In this document: in pieces, positions 34,358-44,737 of the stretch
Layout of the letters: each line of letters starts with the position of its first letter
How positions within the stretch are numbered: the first letter of the stretch is position 1
Source: Laburnicola sp. R22_1
Lineage: Eukaryota > Ascomycota > Dothideomycetes > Pleosporales > Didymosphaeriaceae
DNA: 64,000 nucleotides
NCBI GenBank assembly: GCA_014281115.1
Contig: JACONQ010000005.1
Coordinates: 1,364,001 to 1,428,000, forward strand
Direction: 5' to 3'
Translations under genes and position numbers: made by a program
The notes under the pieces: generated by a model
Told to the model about the DNA's origin: nothing
The model's input: only the letters and a program-made list of their open reading frames with translations
Databases searched by the model: none

Positions 34358-34633
34358 TTGATTGATAAACATTCGACCCGCTTAGGCTCTCCGACAACCA
34401 AGGCATTGAACGACAAGCCGATTCTCAAACCGCAGATTGTTGGGCCGATGCTAGTTATGGTGTTGCACAATACGAGGGTCACGTCTGTTGTTACTACTTC
34501 GGTATGTGTTTTTGTTTTTGTGTTGGTGGTTTCGTTCTTCTTGGAGAAAGCGATGGAGATTTTGCCTAGTACGGCGGCGTATGCGGCGGCTTTGGTGGTC
34601 TTTGTTGGTACGAATGCTGGAGGAGGTGGATAA
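34358..34633 (+). pseudogene. Fragment of a DUF6594 membrane protein (C-terminal part)
   Basis: The frame has no ATG at its opening (TTG) and ends at a TAA at 34631. Its translation carries the features of the DUF6594 C-terminus: a GPMLVMVLHN segment, a hydrophobic helix (VCVFVFVLVVSFFL) and a closing AAYAAALVVFVGT motif. The expected N-terminal region of about 200 residues is not found upstream. It could be a truncated relict or the last exon of a gene whose 5' part I cannot see. The family assignment is from memory of the motif and is moderate. Confidence 0.4.
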
Positions 34634-34947
34634 GCAAGGCATGGTCTTCGAAATGAGGTCTTCTTTACCGAATCTAGTATTCCGCTCCATGTACATACAA
34701 ATATAGACGACTTTTCGCGTTGATCATGATGATAACTCCATTGCTACGTCGCTCAACCTCACTCGTGAAATACCAATAGGCGTACGCCGTGAAAAATGCC
34801 CACATCCAAAACGCCAACCCGTATATGCAACCCATCCGTTTTTCCTACCTCAAGTGAAACTCCAATCAACCCGCAAAAGGCCGCGACAACCATTATTCCT
34901 CATTCTCTCAACATCTTCCCGCTCTCCCCCTTCTTGCCATTACCCGC
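34634..34947. other. Short intergenic region
   Basis: This is the 3' flank of APQ12 on the minus strand. I see no gene. Confidence 0.6.
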
Positions 34948-35483
34948 CTATCGCCAACCCGCTCCGCCCCTCTGTCCCGCCTGGAACCGAATCTGCGCTT
35001 CCTCCGCTCCCTTCCAAGCCTTGGCTTCCCCAGCGAACCTCTGATACGACTCCAACCACACCCCCGCCATCTCCTTTGCGCCCTCGACGGCCCCTTCCGG
35101 TCCCTTACTCCATACCCACAGCACGATTGCTACTATGGTGCCCCACTTGACTATCTGCCACGCCAGCCTGAGCCAGGCCATGACGGTACGGTATGCCATG
35201 CCGAGGATCTGCAGCGACAGCCAGAGGATGACGACGAGGTAGAGGACGGACAGGATGTCGGGTTGCGCTAGGAATTGCGTGACGAGGGGCATGACTTGTG
35301 ACTGGATGGCGCGGGAGATGCCGAAGAGGGTGGTTACGACTTGGATGAGCGGGTTCGTGACGGAGGGCGGGAGGACGCGGTGGAGGAGGGAGATGTAGTC
35401 TGCGGTGGTGTCAGATGAGGCTCAGAGACGAGAGAGACGCAGGAGATGGTATGAATGGGAGGCTTACCTTGCACGACGTCCAT
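34948..35483 (-). CDS. APQ12: APQ12-family nuclear pore assembly/biogenesis protein
   Basis: APQ12 is a small ER/nuclear-envelope membrane protein that affects lipid balance, mRNA export and nuclear pore biogenesis. Exon 1 35483-35468 has only five codons and one base; a 68-nt GTAAGC...GCAG intron leads to exon 2 35399-34948. The product has 155 residues. The conserved opening DYISLLHRVLPPSVTNPLIQ is followed by two membrane helices at about 45-70 (ILSVLYLVVILWLSLQIL) and 75-100 (IVKWGTIVAIVLWVWSKGP). The C-terminal 50 residues are amphipathic and soluble. The tiny first exon is needed to supply the ATG. Confidence 0.82.
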
Positions 35484-36720
35484 GGCGGGTAGTTGTATCG
35501 CGTATAGAAATGATCGATGTCGCGTGGTGCGGTGATAGATGAGCGGTGAAGGTGGAACCGATCGCGTTGAGTTGAGATGTTGGGGTTTTCGTGCGCGATA
35601 GACAGTTGAATCCACTGTGAGGGCGTGTTAATATAGTGGCGAAGCGTGCTTGGATGCGTCCCTCTGCGGGAAACAAAGCTGTGGTTGTTTCTTTCTTTCA
35701 CAGGGAGGCATGTCGCTTCTGGCATAGCGGGTCACGGTCTTGGCAACAAGCATCCCACCTGGCATCTTGCCTGCAGTGACCAGAAAAGGACTGCATGCCA
35801 TTTCGCCGACTGTCGCACAACCTTGGAAATGCAGCAAACACGCAACACACGACGCCCGATCAGACGCTCGTTAATCGTGCATGCATGTCGGCGGGGTCTG
35901 CACCTGAAGGGTCTGAAAAAGGCGGTGTACCACGAGCAAATGTCAAACCTTCAGTGGAACGTGGAGGTGGGCCTCCGGCAACCGATAGCCGTCATCAGCA
36001 GCATCTCTGTACCGCAGTACCAACTGGTAACGGGCAAACTCTACCTGCAAGCGTGTTGGATTCCGGACCCAGAAACGCCATCCTTACATATTGATGTCCG
36101 CGCGGCGCGTGGTGTAGCGAGAGGCTCCACTATGGCGCCACGTAGGGCGAGCGGGTACTAACTTTTAAGTTTCGGCAAGTCCGGGGATCAAATTGCGGCA
36201 TCGCAGATGAGATACGAGGAGCGTACGAGAAGACCAGTTTTTGTATTGATTCGACTATCGAAGAGAAGACCAAAGCTTCTCTTGCGCGAGCGCATCCATT
36301 CCGCTGTGTCCATCTCCATAGCACCATCGCTGTATGCATGGAAGTCGAAAAAGGAACAAGAAGGCAACAGGGCCTGTGTAGGTGACAAGTGTCTGGTATC
36401 ACAATGCGAAAATTGAAAATTCCTCCAACGCCATGGGTATACAAATGTGTGCGGTCGTGATACATGTTCAAGGAAGGAAACTGGACAGTAAAGGATCAGA
36501 TGAGACGTCGTAGAGACGCGAGTGGGGTTCGTGCTTCCTAAAGAAGAAGCTGTTGTTTGTAGGAGGCACAGACTGCATCAAGTTCGTGGTGTACAGGACG
36601 TTCTGCCGTCAGCCTGCCGTGGGTGGTGATGAGGTCACGGAGACTGTCAGATCCGAGTCTATGTGCTGCTGGTCCAGGCGAGGACAGCGAGGTAAGGTGA
36701 GGTGGATCGTTGTTCTTTCT
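35484..36720. other. Intergenic region
   Basis: This holds the upstream region of APQ12 and the 3' flank of the next minus-strand gene. Frames on both strands are short and unlike known families. Confidence 0.5.
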
Positions 36721-37368
36721 TCAAATTTTCTCGAGGTAAGAATGTTCCTCGTAGGATAGATTCAACGGTCGGTCCGACTGTGATGAAGGTCGAGCCGGGT
36801 CGTATTTGAAAGAATCGAAACTCATATCTTTCAAGTCAAAATTGAAGGCGGATGCTTCCGACATGGAGGGATAGTGGATGCGAGGGCTGCCTCCGTAGGA
36901 TGATTTGCGTGGCGTGTATGGAAACTCGCATGTCTTGGAAGATGGCGAGTATGGTGTTGGAGGTCTGTCTGCGATCGATGAGCCGGTGCTCGACTTCCGT
37001 CGAACCTGTTCCGGTTTTCGAACTGGACTCATAGGATAGTTGAACGAGGGGCAATCAAGAAGTGATGGCGTGCGAGGAGCTTCGTAGAGGTTGACCTCTT
37101 TTTCGAGCATGGTGGGAGTTTTGGTCGTGCGTACGACAGGCGGCTGAGTGGGTCTTATACCGTACTTCTGCGGTCGTTGCGTGTATTGGCTTGGTCGACG
37201 CCACGATTCAAACTCAGCGTCGTCCAGAGGCGTCACGGCCCGGAGGGTGAACCGTTGGATTCTCTGCTTCGATCGTCTCCAGCAAAAGAGAGCAAGAACA
37301 CAAGCTAATGCGAGCACCAGGCTACCGAGCACAGCGCCCAGTATAATCCAGACGTTTGTTTCTTGCAT
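36721..37368 (-). CDS. Single-pass membrane protein, function unknown
   Basis: I do not recognise the family. The protein has 215 residues from the ATG at 37368. A hydrophobic helix at about residues 6-30 (WIILGAVLGSLVLALACVLA) is followed by a stop-transfer sequence (WRRSKQR), so the N-terminus is probably outside and the remaining 180 residues cytosolic. That tail is rich in Ser, Pro, Tyr and Arg, with several SP and TP sites (RTPSLLD, RPPTPYSPSS), and is probably disordered and phosphorylated. There is no signal peptide in front of the helix. An upstream in-frame TTG-led extension exists but has no ATG. A longer first exon cannot be excluded. Confidence 0.55.
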   Translation of the reverse strand: MQETNVWIILGAVLGSLVLALACVLALFCWRRSKQRIQRFTLRAVTPLDDAEFESWRRPSQYTQRPQKYGIRPTQPPVVRTTKTPTMLEKEVNLYEAPRTPSLLDCPSFNYPMSPVRKPEQVRRKSSTGSSIADRPPTPYSPSSKTCEFPYTPRKSSYGGSPRIHYPSMSEASAFNFDLKDMSFDSFKYDPARPSSQSDRPLNLSYEEHSYLEKI

Positions 37369-40043
37369 AGCGTCGGTGAGTTCCGAGGGGAGAGAGAGCG
37401 ACGGTGTCCACAAAGGCGCGACCTGATAGCAAGAAGGTTGATAACTGCCGAGAGAACCAACGAGTGGAACAGCTAGTCAACCATGACGACCACGGAGGTG
37501 TTGGATCGGTGTGCTAGCAAGGGAAGTCGAGAATGAAGTCGAGAAAGCCCAAGGCGATCTGATCAGTAACGAGGGTGCGGGAACGGATAAGATAAAGTAG
37601 TATGGACAGGCGGGGTCGGGGTCATGCGTAACAACCTCGTTCATCTACTAGCCCGGAATATGCAGCGAAGATGGTGTGCTGGAAGCCGGCCAGAGAGTGA
37701 GACAAACGAGTGGCGTCCTGTAGGCAGGAAAAGGCGCAATGTGTACCTGCAGCTTGATGCGACCGTCGCCCCTTAGCTCAAATCGAACCGTAACCGGGTG
37801 GCGAAGTGTTCAATTAGCAGTAGGAGCGGTGAAGGGGCTTAATTTTACAATGGCCTTGGAATCTGGCGTCCATACCGTTAGGCTCATAGCGTATCACCGC
37901 GATAGGTAGGTCCACCGTCGCTAGGATGAACCTGCACCACATGGGCGGCCAGGGACCGCTGCACCTCCCGCGTCCCCACTTAAAACCATCGACGACGTGG
38001 CGCTGGGTGAGCTGGGGAGTGCACCACGATTTCAACTTGTTGGAAACTGGGCGCCGATAAGCCGCCTCGATACGAACAAAGGCACGCCGTCCACGAACTC
38101 TTCCTGTCGGCCTGCTCCCTTGCACCCAATAGGCGGCGACGCTCTTCGAAATGAGGACAAGAAGAGCCTTAATAGCCGAACAGAACCTGTGTTCGGCAGC
38201 TTTGGAAATTCGGAGGTCCTGGCGCTGCCCCTGACACAGTCCATCCATCATCGCAGGCGAGAGGCACCAACGGCTTCCGGTATGGTGTCCGGAGCAGCAT
38301 TGGCCAATCCCGTGCGGCATCCACGGGAATGGCCCACTTCTATCCTCTCGACAGTCGACCTGACCCCTCACGATTCACGAACACGGCGACACCGGCATCT
38401 GGAACCTCATCAGCCGCGGAGCGTAAAGGTGTGTGTGTTGTCAACGTCAAGAATCATGATCGCTCGAGGTACGGCTACGCTATGGGTAAGCGCAAGGGGC
38501 AGGCTTCTTTGCTGGCCAGTGAACAGGTGCATACAGGTCCTGACAGATAATCCGGCAACACCAGAATCCTGGTTACGGTTCGGTGGGATGCAGCCTTCCT
38601 GCAGTTACGCCGGCTGTTACCTTGTCTCAGGTTCTTCTTTGGCCAGCGTGATGCCATGTCACAAGAGGCTCGCCGCGTCCCAGCATCGTGTCGCCTATAT
38701 CTCGGCATATCTGACCAGGGCCAATAGAGTTGCGGGAGTGCACTGCCCCGTAAGTGCACGAGCGGCCTTCCCGCTCCATCTTTATTAGCCAGCGTTTCGG
38801 TGTGTACGACGAGGTGACGGGCAACGGCGCCGCCAACAGCTCGTGGGTTGTTGTAGGTACCACGTTTCTATTGTATCAGCTTCCTACTACTGCCGTCGGT
38901 GTCTCCACATCGGTCTCTCGGTCTGCACCCCTACAAGCTATTGCAATATTGCTGCAAATTCTCCGCAGCGCTTCTCGCGCTGGACCATGTCACCATGGTC
39001 TACTTACCAGCTTGACGGCAAATCCAGAGCCGGTTGCTTGTCTCGTCACGTTCATCACTGCTTGAGGAAAGTACAACGAGATCGCAATCTCGCCAACGGT
39101 CTCACATATTTTATCTATAGCTGTAAGTCACAATGCCATGACAAGCGTACAGTACGATCAATAAAATGGAAAAACAAGACTGCGACCGTAATTTCCCCCT
39201 CGCTCGTGATCTTCACAGCCGTCCCGCTCAGGAAGGATGGCCGAGAAAAGTGTCCGAACATTGGCGGCGTGACACAGCACATCAATACCTACAGCATCGC
39301 ATCGCATCGCATCGCATCGCCATCTCACTGTTTACACAGCTGGATCAAGTGCACGCTGGCAGATGGCAGATTAGATGGCATTTTGCAACACCATGTTCTT
39401 ACCGCGTGCCGCCGTTCTCCGCCACCCCTGGCGAGCCTAATCGAATTTCGTTGACACTTGTGACGGCTAAATGTCAAAGTCGCACGTGAACCCCCATCAT
39501 CGATACCAACAAGGACTCCCCTGCCCCGCAAACCTTGATTCTGAAAATGCTTCATTTCTCTTTCGCACCATAATACGAGATGCGGAGAGCACCTGCATAG
39601 TGGCTTCTCCGCCGCATCCTTTGCGCGGCTTGCTGCTGTTTCCGTGACGACGGCACGAAGCGGAACCTCAACTCGCACAGGAACGAGTCGTTTCTGACCG
39701 TTTTTGACGCTCGCGATTGCAAACTTTCATCCTCCTCGCCTAAGACTTGGCGGTGGCCTGAGAAATTCTGCCAGCACTAACTGCACTAGCCCAGCAAGGA
39801 GGCGTCGAAGCAAGCCATTCTTGATTAGACTTTAGTATCTCGTCAAGTACTCATGATTCCCGGATTATTTTTTTATAACGCTAGGGCTAACGATCGAGGT
39901 ATAGCTCATAAGGGAGTTACGGAATGAAAGTAGACTCCTTCCAATATGCTGAACGAGAATAGCACGTCATAGTTCTAGCTTCTGTTTTCATCTATCTCAT
40001 CGTCCTATCTGTGCGCCATAAATCCTGTGGGTGGCCGGGCTGC
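37369..40043. other. Gene-poor stretch
   Basis: A plus-strand open frame at 37997-38788 and overlapping minus-strand frames match no family I know and lack splice support. I regard them as chance frames in a GC-balanced region. A pentanucleotide repeat is annotated separately. Confidence 0.45.
39294..39320. repeat. Pentanucleotide microsatellite (GCATC)n
   Basis: Five full units of GCATC and a partial sixth lie in non-coding sequence. The length is likely to vary between strains. Confidence 0.9.
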
Positions 40044-40976
40044 CTACTGCGGGTCAGGCAAGCCCTCCACAAGCTCCAACACCTTATGGTCATCCAACGC
40101 AGCGGCATACCTCAGCGCCATGGGATGCACACACTCCTTCGCCTGCATCTCATACGGGCACATAATCCATCCGATTCCGGCCAGAAATGACTTTTTGTAC
40201 TCGTTCACTACCTCGTCCGACTGGAACAGCGGCTCGACGCCAAACCTCTCCAGTGTGCGAAGATAGTGGTTCACAATGTCCCATTCACGCGCTCTCCGAT
40301 CCTCGATGCTAAGCGCTGCCCCGACAAAGTACGCCAAGTCGTGGAACGCGGATCCAATGTGTATCATCTGCCAGTCGAGGAAGCGTGGGGCACCGTTCAC
40401 AAGGTACGTGTTGCCAGTGTGCGAGTCGCCATGGAGGAGACACCGGAATCTAGGGTTGCGCAGGGCGTAATGCTTCTTCAGCACTGTTGTGATACGCTGC
40501 TGGTCCATGTCTCGGCTGGATTGCCAAAGCCAGAGCCTTGTGCAGCGAGGTTGTCCATCACCACGATGCCCTGCGTGGCACTGTGACCTGCCCACCACGA
40601 CCGAGGAAGCTCCATGTTGTCCAGTTTGGGTGCAATGTGGTTGTAAAAGTCGCACTCGCGCTGGTAGATCATCACAATCCACGGCATCGCCTGGACGAAC
40701 TTAGGATCGAAGCCGCCCTTGACGCACAATTGCGTGGGGAGCTTGTTGATGGAGCTGTCATCTTCGTAGGTGACTGTGACGAAGACCTTGCTGGCTGTAC
40801 CCGGAATGGTCTTCTCGAGCAGGACGGACTTGACTTTGCATTCGAGAACCTTGGACAGCCATTCTGCCGTTACATCTTCGGGGACGATGGGTAGTTCCTG
40901 TTGGGTTGGGACATCGCCCGGGTGGATGGCGAGCTTCGGTAGCGACTTCCACGGTTTCGTCAACGGCAGCAGTCAT
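40044..40976 (-). pseudogene. Ecdysteroid-kinase-like (CHK/EcKinase) phosphotransferase, broken by an internal deletion
   Basis: The N-terminal part reads from an ATG at 40976, probably over a 55-nt intron 40952-40898, into a block ending in the family motif GIVVMDNLAAQG...FGNPAETW. The C-terminal part reads in another frame from about 40511 and contains the catalytic HGDSHTGNTYL motif and the FLDWQ metal-binding motif of this aminoglycoside-phosphotransferase-like fold. Between them the family normally has a lobe of very roughly 80-100 residues, which is missing here. The join lies at 40505-40511, where GACATGG is read in one frame by the left part (E-T-W) and in the other by the right part (D-M-D). 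The first frame ends at a TGA about ten codons after the join. A functional kinase is therefore unlikely. Confidence 0.7.
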
Positions 40977-41873
40977 CTTGCGAATAGATAGGTAGAGAAA
41001 AGAACTTTCGTTTGCGAATGCTGTAGAATCCGCTGCAAACGAAATGATACCTGGACTCTCGAGAAGAAAGGTTTATCCAAGACTGCGCAACTTGGCTGAG
41101 TAAGACCCACCCAATGCTAATTGGCTCGCTTTAACTCGACAATAGGGTAAGAACTACGGATTTTCGCCCACGCGTTTTATTGTGGAATTGTCTGCCGATC
41201 TTTCGAACACATGTCTTGATGTCGGGGCTTTGTCGCCCACAGTTGGTGGCGACGATGCACGTTCACCGCAGATCCTAACCTGCTATGGAGTGTACACCAG
41301 TCCGTTATCAAGTTAGCGAACCAATACTGCAAGGACGTCACACATAGGTACATATCCGTGGTTTAAGGAGAATACACACGATCCCGAGGGGAAACGGCCC
41401 AACGGGAAAAAGTGGGTTATCCCATAGCTAACGAGCCTAACGTTACGGTCCCGGGGTCAGTACGGACGCATGAAGTGGCGGTTTCGCGTATTGGTCTTTA
41501 ACACTCTTTACCAACGAGCAGTACAGGAACCTTGAACGAGATTGTGTCTATGAGACCACAAAATTCCGGTTTGGTGGAAGAACCAGCTTCTCAAATTGAG
41601 AACACAGGTAGTAGTACCTGAGGAGGGCCGGCATGGAAAGGATCCAGCCAGACTGCATTATCCTCAAACCCACTAAGACCAGATTTGCATAAAAGGAACG
41701 GCAAGAAGTCTTCCTCTTCTCAGGGGTCTCCCAGACGAGTAGAGACCTCTCCTTCTTTTCACTACTGTCGCTCCACTTCTCCAGTGTCTAGTTATCTGGC
41801 TGTCCTCGACTCAGAGTACTCGCAGCCATAGCCTCCAGATTCTTGATCAGTAAGATACATCAACGTTGTCAGG
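40977..41873. other. Intergenic region
   Basis: This separates the broken kinase-like gene (minus) and the membrane protein gene (plus), which are divergent. No gene is recognised. The last 200 bp are pyrimidine-rich (CTTCCTCTTCTC, CTCTCCTTCTTTTC), as in many fungal core promoters. Confidence 0.5.
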
Positions 41874-43078
41874 ATGTGGGCTCGCGACAGCATACCGCCG
41901 GTGATCATCACTTTTCTACTGCTCAACACCCTCGCGGTCGGGCTCAGAGTCTACGTTCGAACTCTCATGAGTAAGGCTTTCAGCTACGATGACTGGGCCA
42001 TGCTCGTGGCTTTCGTGAGTCAGGTCTTACGTCGAGAATCTGTCAGTATCGACTAACGGTGGGATAGGCTGGCTTCATCGTCTTGTGTATCACGACCATG
42101 ATCTCGGTGCCCAGTGGCTATGGTTCGGAAGACTTTGCGGTCAATCCATCGTATAATCAAGTGACAGCAGTCAAGGTGTGCATGTCCTCTTTTTCGAGCT
42201 TCAACACTTGAAATGTTAAGCTGACTGTTTATCTCTGGCAGTACTTCGTCATCTCGACACTGGAGTATGTGGTTATTGTTTTCATCGCCAAGGTGTCTGT
42301 CGCTCTCGTCCTCTACCGTATCGCTGCAACCAACAAACCCATCCGCCGCCTCCTCGAAGTTTCGATAGGATGCATGGCTGTCTGGACGCTCGCCGCCAGT
42401 ACCATTGTGGGTCTGCAATGCCGACCTCTTTCTTTTGCCTGGGGAGAAGGGAACGGTACTTGCATTGACCCCAAAATTCTGAGTGACACTGGCTTCTCGA
42501 TTTCAGCCATGGACATCATCTCCAGTTTCCTTTACGCGTCGCTCCCTATAGTCCTTCTTCGAGATGTCCAACTCAGCTTCGAGATGAAGATTTCGGTGTG
42601 CATCTTGCTCGGATTGGGTGTCATCAGCTCCATCGCGACCGTCATTCGGCTCAAATACTTGGTGGATGTATCAAACCTGAAGTCCGCCGTGGGCCCTGAC
42701 GCCATGAACGCCTATCTCACGACTTTTGTCTAGTACGTTAACCTCCATTAGACGCCTCGCTAACCACTAAATCACAGCTCCATTGCCGAAGTCGGAATCA
42801 CCATCTTTACCGCTTCCCCGGCCGCCTTGCGCCCTCTCATCAAGATGATCAAGCGGGGAAGAACTGAAGCTAGTGGCTACGGAAACTCGAGCAACAAAAA
42901 GCAGGAGCGATCGCGTCCTGGTATGGGCCCCATACCGTGTACGGAACGTGCGCGAAGTATTCTTCATGATAGGTATGGGTCCCAGCACAGGCTTGACGAT
43001 GTCCATTCCAAGGCGTCTACGAGTCAGGAATGCATCGTTTCTAAGGATGCAAGCAAGGTCCAGTTTTCTGGTGTCTAG
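41874..43078 (+). CDS. Integral membrane protein, fungal rhodopsin-type domain
   Basis: Four exons, 41874-42014, 42068-42175, 42242-42732 and 42778-43078, all join in phase and give 346 residues. Introns are 53, 66 and 45 nt; the third has a GTACGT donor and a GCTAACC branch motif. Six to seven hydrophobic segments are present. Family marks include RVYVRTLMSKAFSYDDWAML in the first loop, a KVSVALVLYRIA helix, and the block CRPLSFAW...GTCID before a conserved FSISAMDI helix. The C-terminal tail of about 90 residues is hydrophilic. These fungal proteins are numerous and mostly uncharacterised; some resemble PTH11-like receptors, but no CFEM domain is present here. It is intact between a broken kinase-like gene and a dead terpene-cyclase gene. 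Confidence 0.82.
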
Positions 43079-44737
43079 GTGCTCACTAGGTGGTAAGTAT
43101 CTGTGCGGCCAAGTGGGCACATGTGCGCGCGTCATCAATGTCTACTTCGTCTATATTGGTACACCGCTCAATGATAGGGCTGCACGTGGTGTACTGATAT
43201 AATTCTTCAAAAGGCAATCACTTTCGCTTTCTTGTAATAATGGCAGCATAATTGGACTGTCGAAACTTCGGTCTACACCCATCACAACGAAGTCTCGGCA
43301 TAGAAGAACTTGATGGTGCTGCTAGAGACGTGTGCAACGATCCGACCCACAAGTCTCGAATAGCCGTTTTTCCAACCGATGCACTACTGGGCCATGGACG
43401 GAATCCGAAGGATCACCTTCTACCGAGGCCTAGAAACACACAAGAAAAATCGGGTCGGCGATCGGGATTCCAACAGCTCGGCAGAGCCCTCAAACTGGTC
43501 AATCACTTCCCAATAGGTAATTCAAGCGCTTATATGATTTGCCCCTTGACTGGGAAAAATTCAAATCAGTCTGTGCATGTCAGCGATTCGATCGTTCTAG
43601 CGAGTTTGCGTGGCCATGTCCGAGCTCAATTTGTAAAATGTTATGCAGAGTTGCGACGACGTGGACTGTGTCTGGCGGTGCGAAAGGATTTTGCATTGTT
43701 GGCTTTAAAAGGTACGACCATGAAGTCTCGAGCTGTTCCGTTCAGTGTTTCGATTTCGGACACAGTCGGCTCAATCTGTGATGGACTATGCAGCGTAGAG
43801 CACATTACCTAGGCACGGATCAACTGTTAGACACGTAGAATGAAAGACATAACGCTGTTAATTACGAAGTAGTGGCCTAAGCCTGACCCGATCGGAGCCT
43901 TATCCAGCTGAGCCTGTCAATATGAGAGACAAATACCGGTATTGGGTATCAATCCTGTCCGCTGCACTGGCTCAGGCGTACCAGTGAGCAAGAGGCGGAC
44001 CCAGCCAAAGAATTCTGGGCTGAAATATCACCTTGGCATTGATTTGTGCAAAGGAAAAAAGAGGGAGACGAGGCTGATGAGCACTGTGATCCACATCAGA
44101 GTCTCCACTGGTTGCCTGATCACCATCACCACTATCGACGGTTAGGCTGATCCGCATCAGACCCCGCTAGTGACCATTGATGTCTAAAGACCGCATTAAT
44201 TCTAATGTAACGTCTTTACCAGCTGACAGTGACTTGCAGAAGACATATCTATGGGTTTATCCCCAGCTCTGGTAGTTTTAAGAACTTCAAAGAACGGCAG
44301 AACACCCTTTGGCGCCAGTGTTGAAGCACATCCATCCGGACTGTACGACAGCAAAGGGTCAGCACGTTCCTTAGAAAACAAAAGGTTCACAAATATGACG
44401 TAATGTTAGTGCACGTACACAACCACAAAATGTGAGTTCCACTCTGAGGAATAGCTTCAATGAGATGGTCCGGGTGGAGGAGCTAGTTTATGTCACTGAG
44501 GATCTACAGCTACCACAAGGTATGAATCAGTGCCTAGCAGCTTTGTGATGTCAGAGCCTTTAGACATCTCGAGACTGAAGGCAGAGCAGAGTATAAGATC
44601 ATGGATTTCCGTGCTCTAGGAAAGAGCTTCGTTCGATACATTCAGCATCATAACCATCCACTACCTCGTCGACACATTTCAATAAATGTCAATCATCGTC
44701 TACCCGTTAGACAATCTCAAGCTCACCAACAATCACC
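43079..44737. other. Intergenic region, no gene recognised
   Basis: A plus-strand frame at 43252-43812 and others are short and have no family resemblance. Part of the region could be the 5' flank of the terpene-cyclase relict. There are no terminal repeats that I can see. Confidence 0.45.

Noticed and set aside
37997..38788. 263-codon plus-strand open frame
   Set aside because: It has no ATG at its opening, no family resemblance, and competes with long frames on the other strand.
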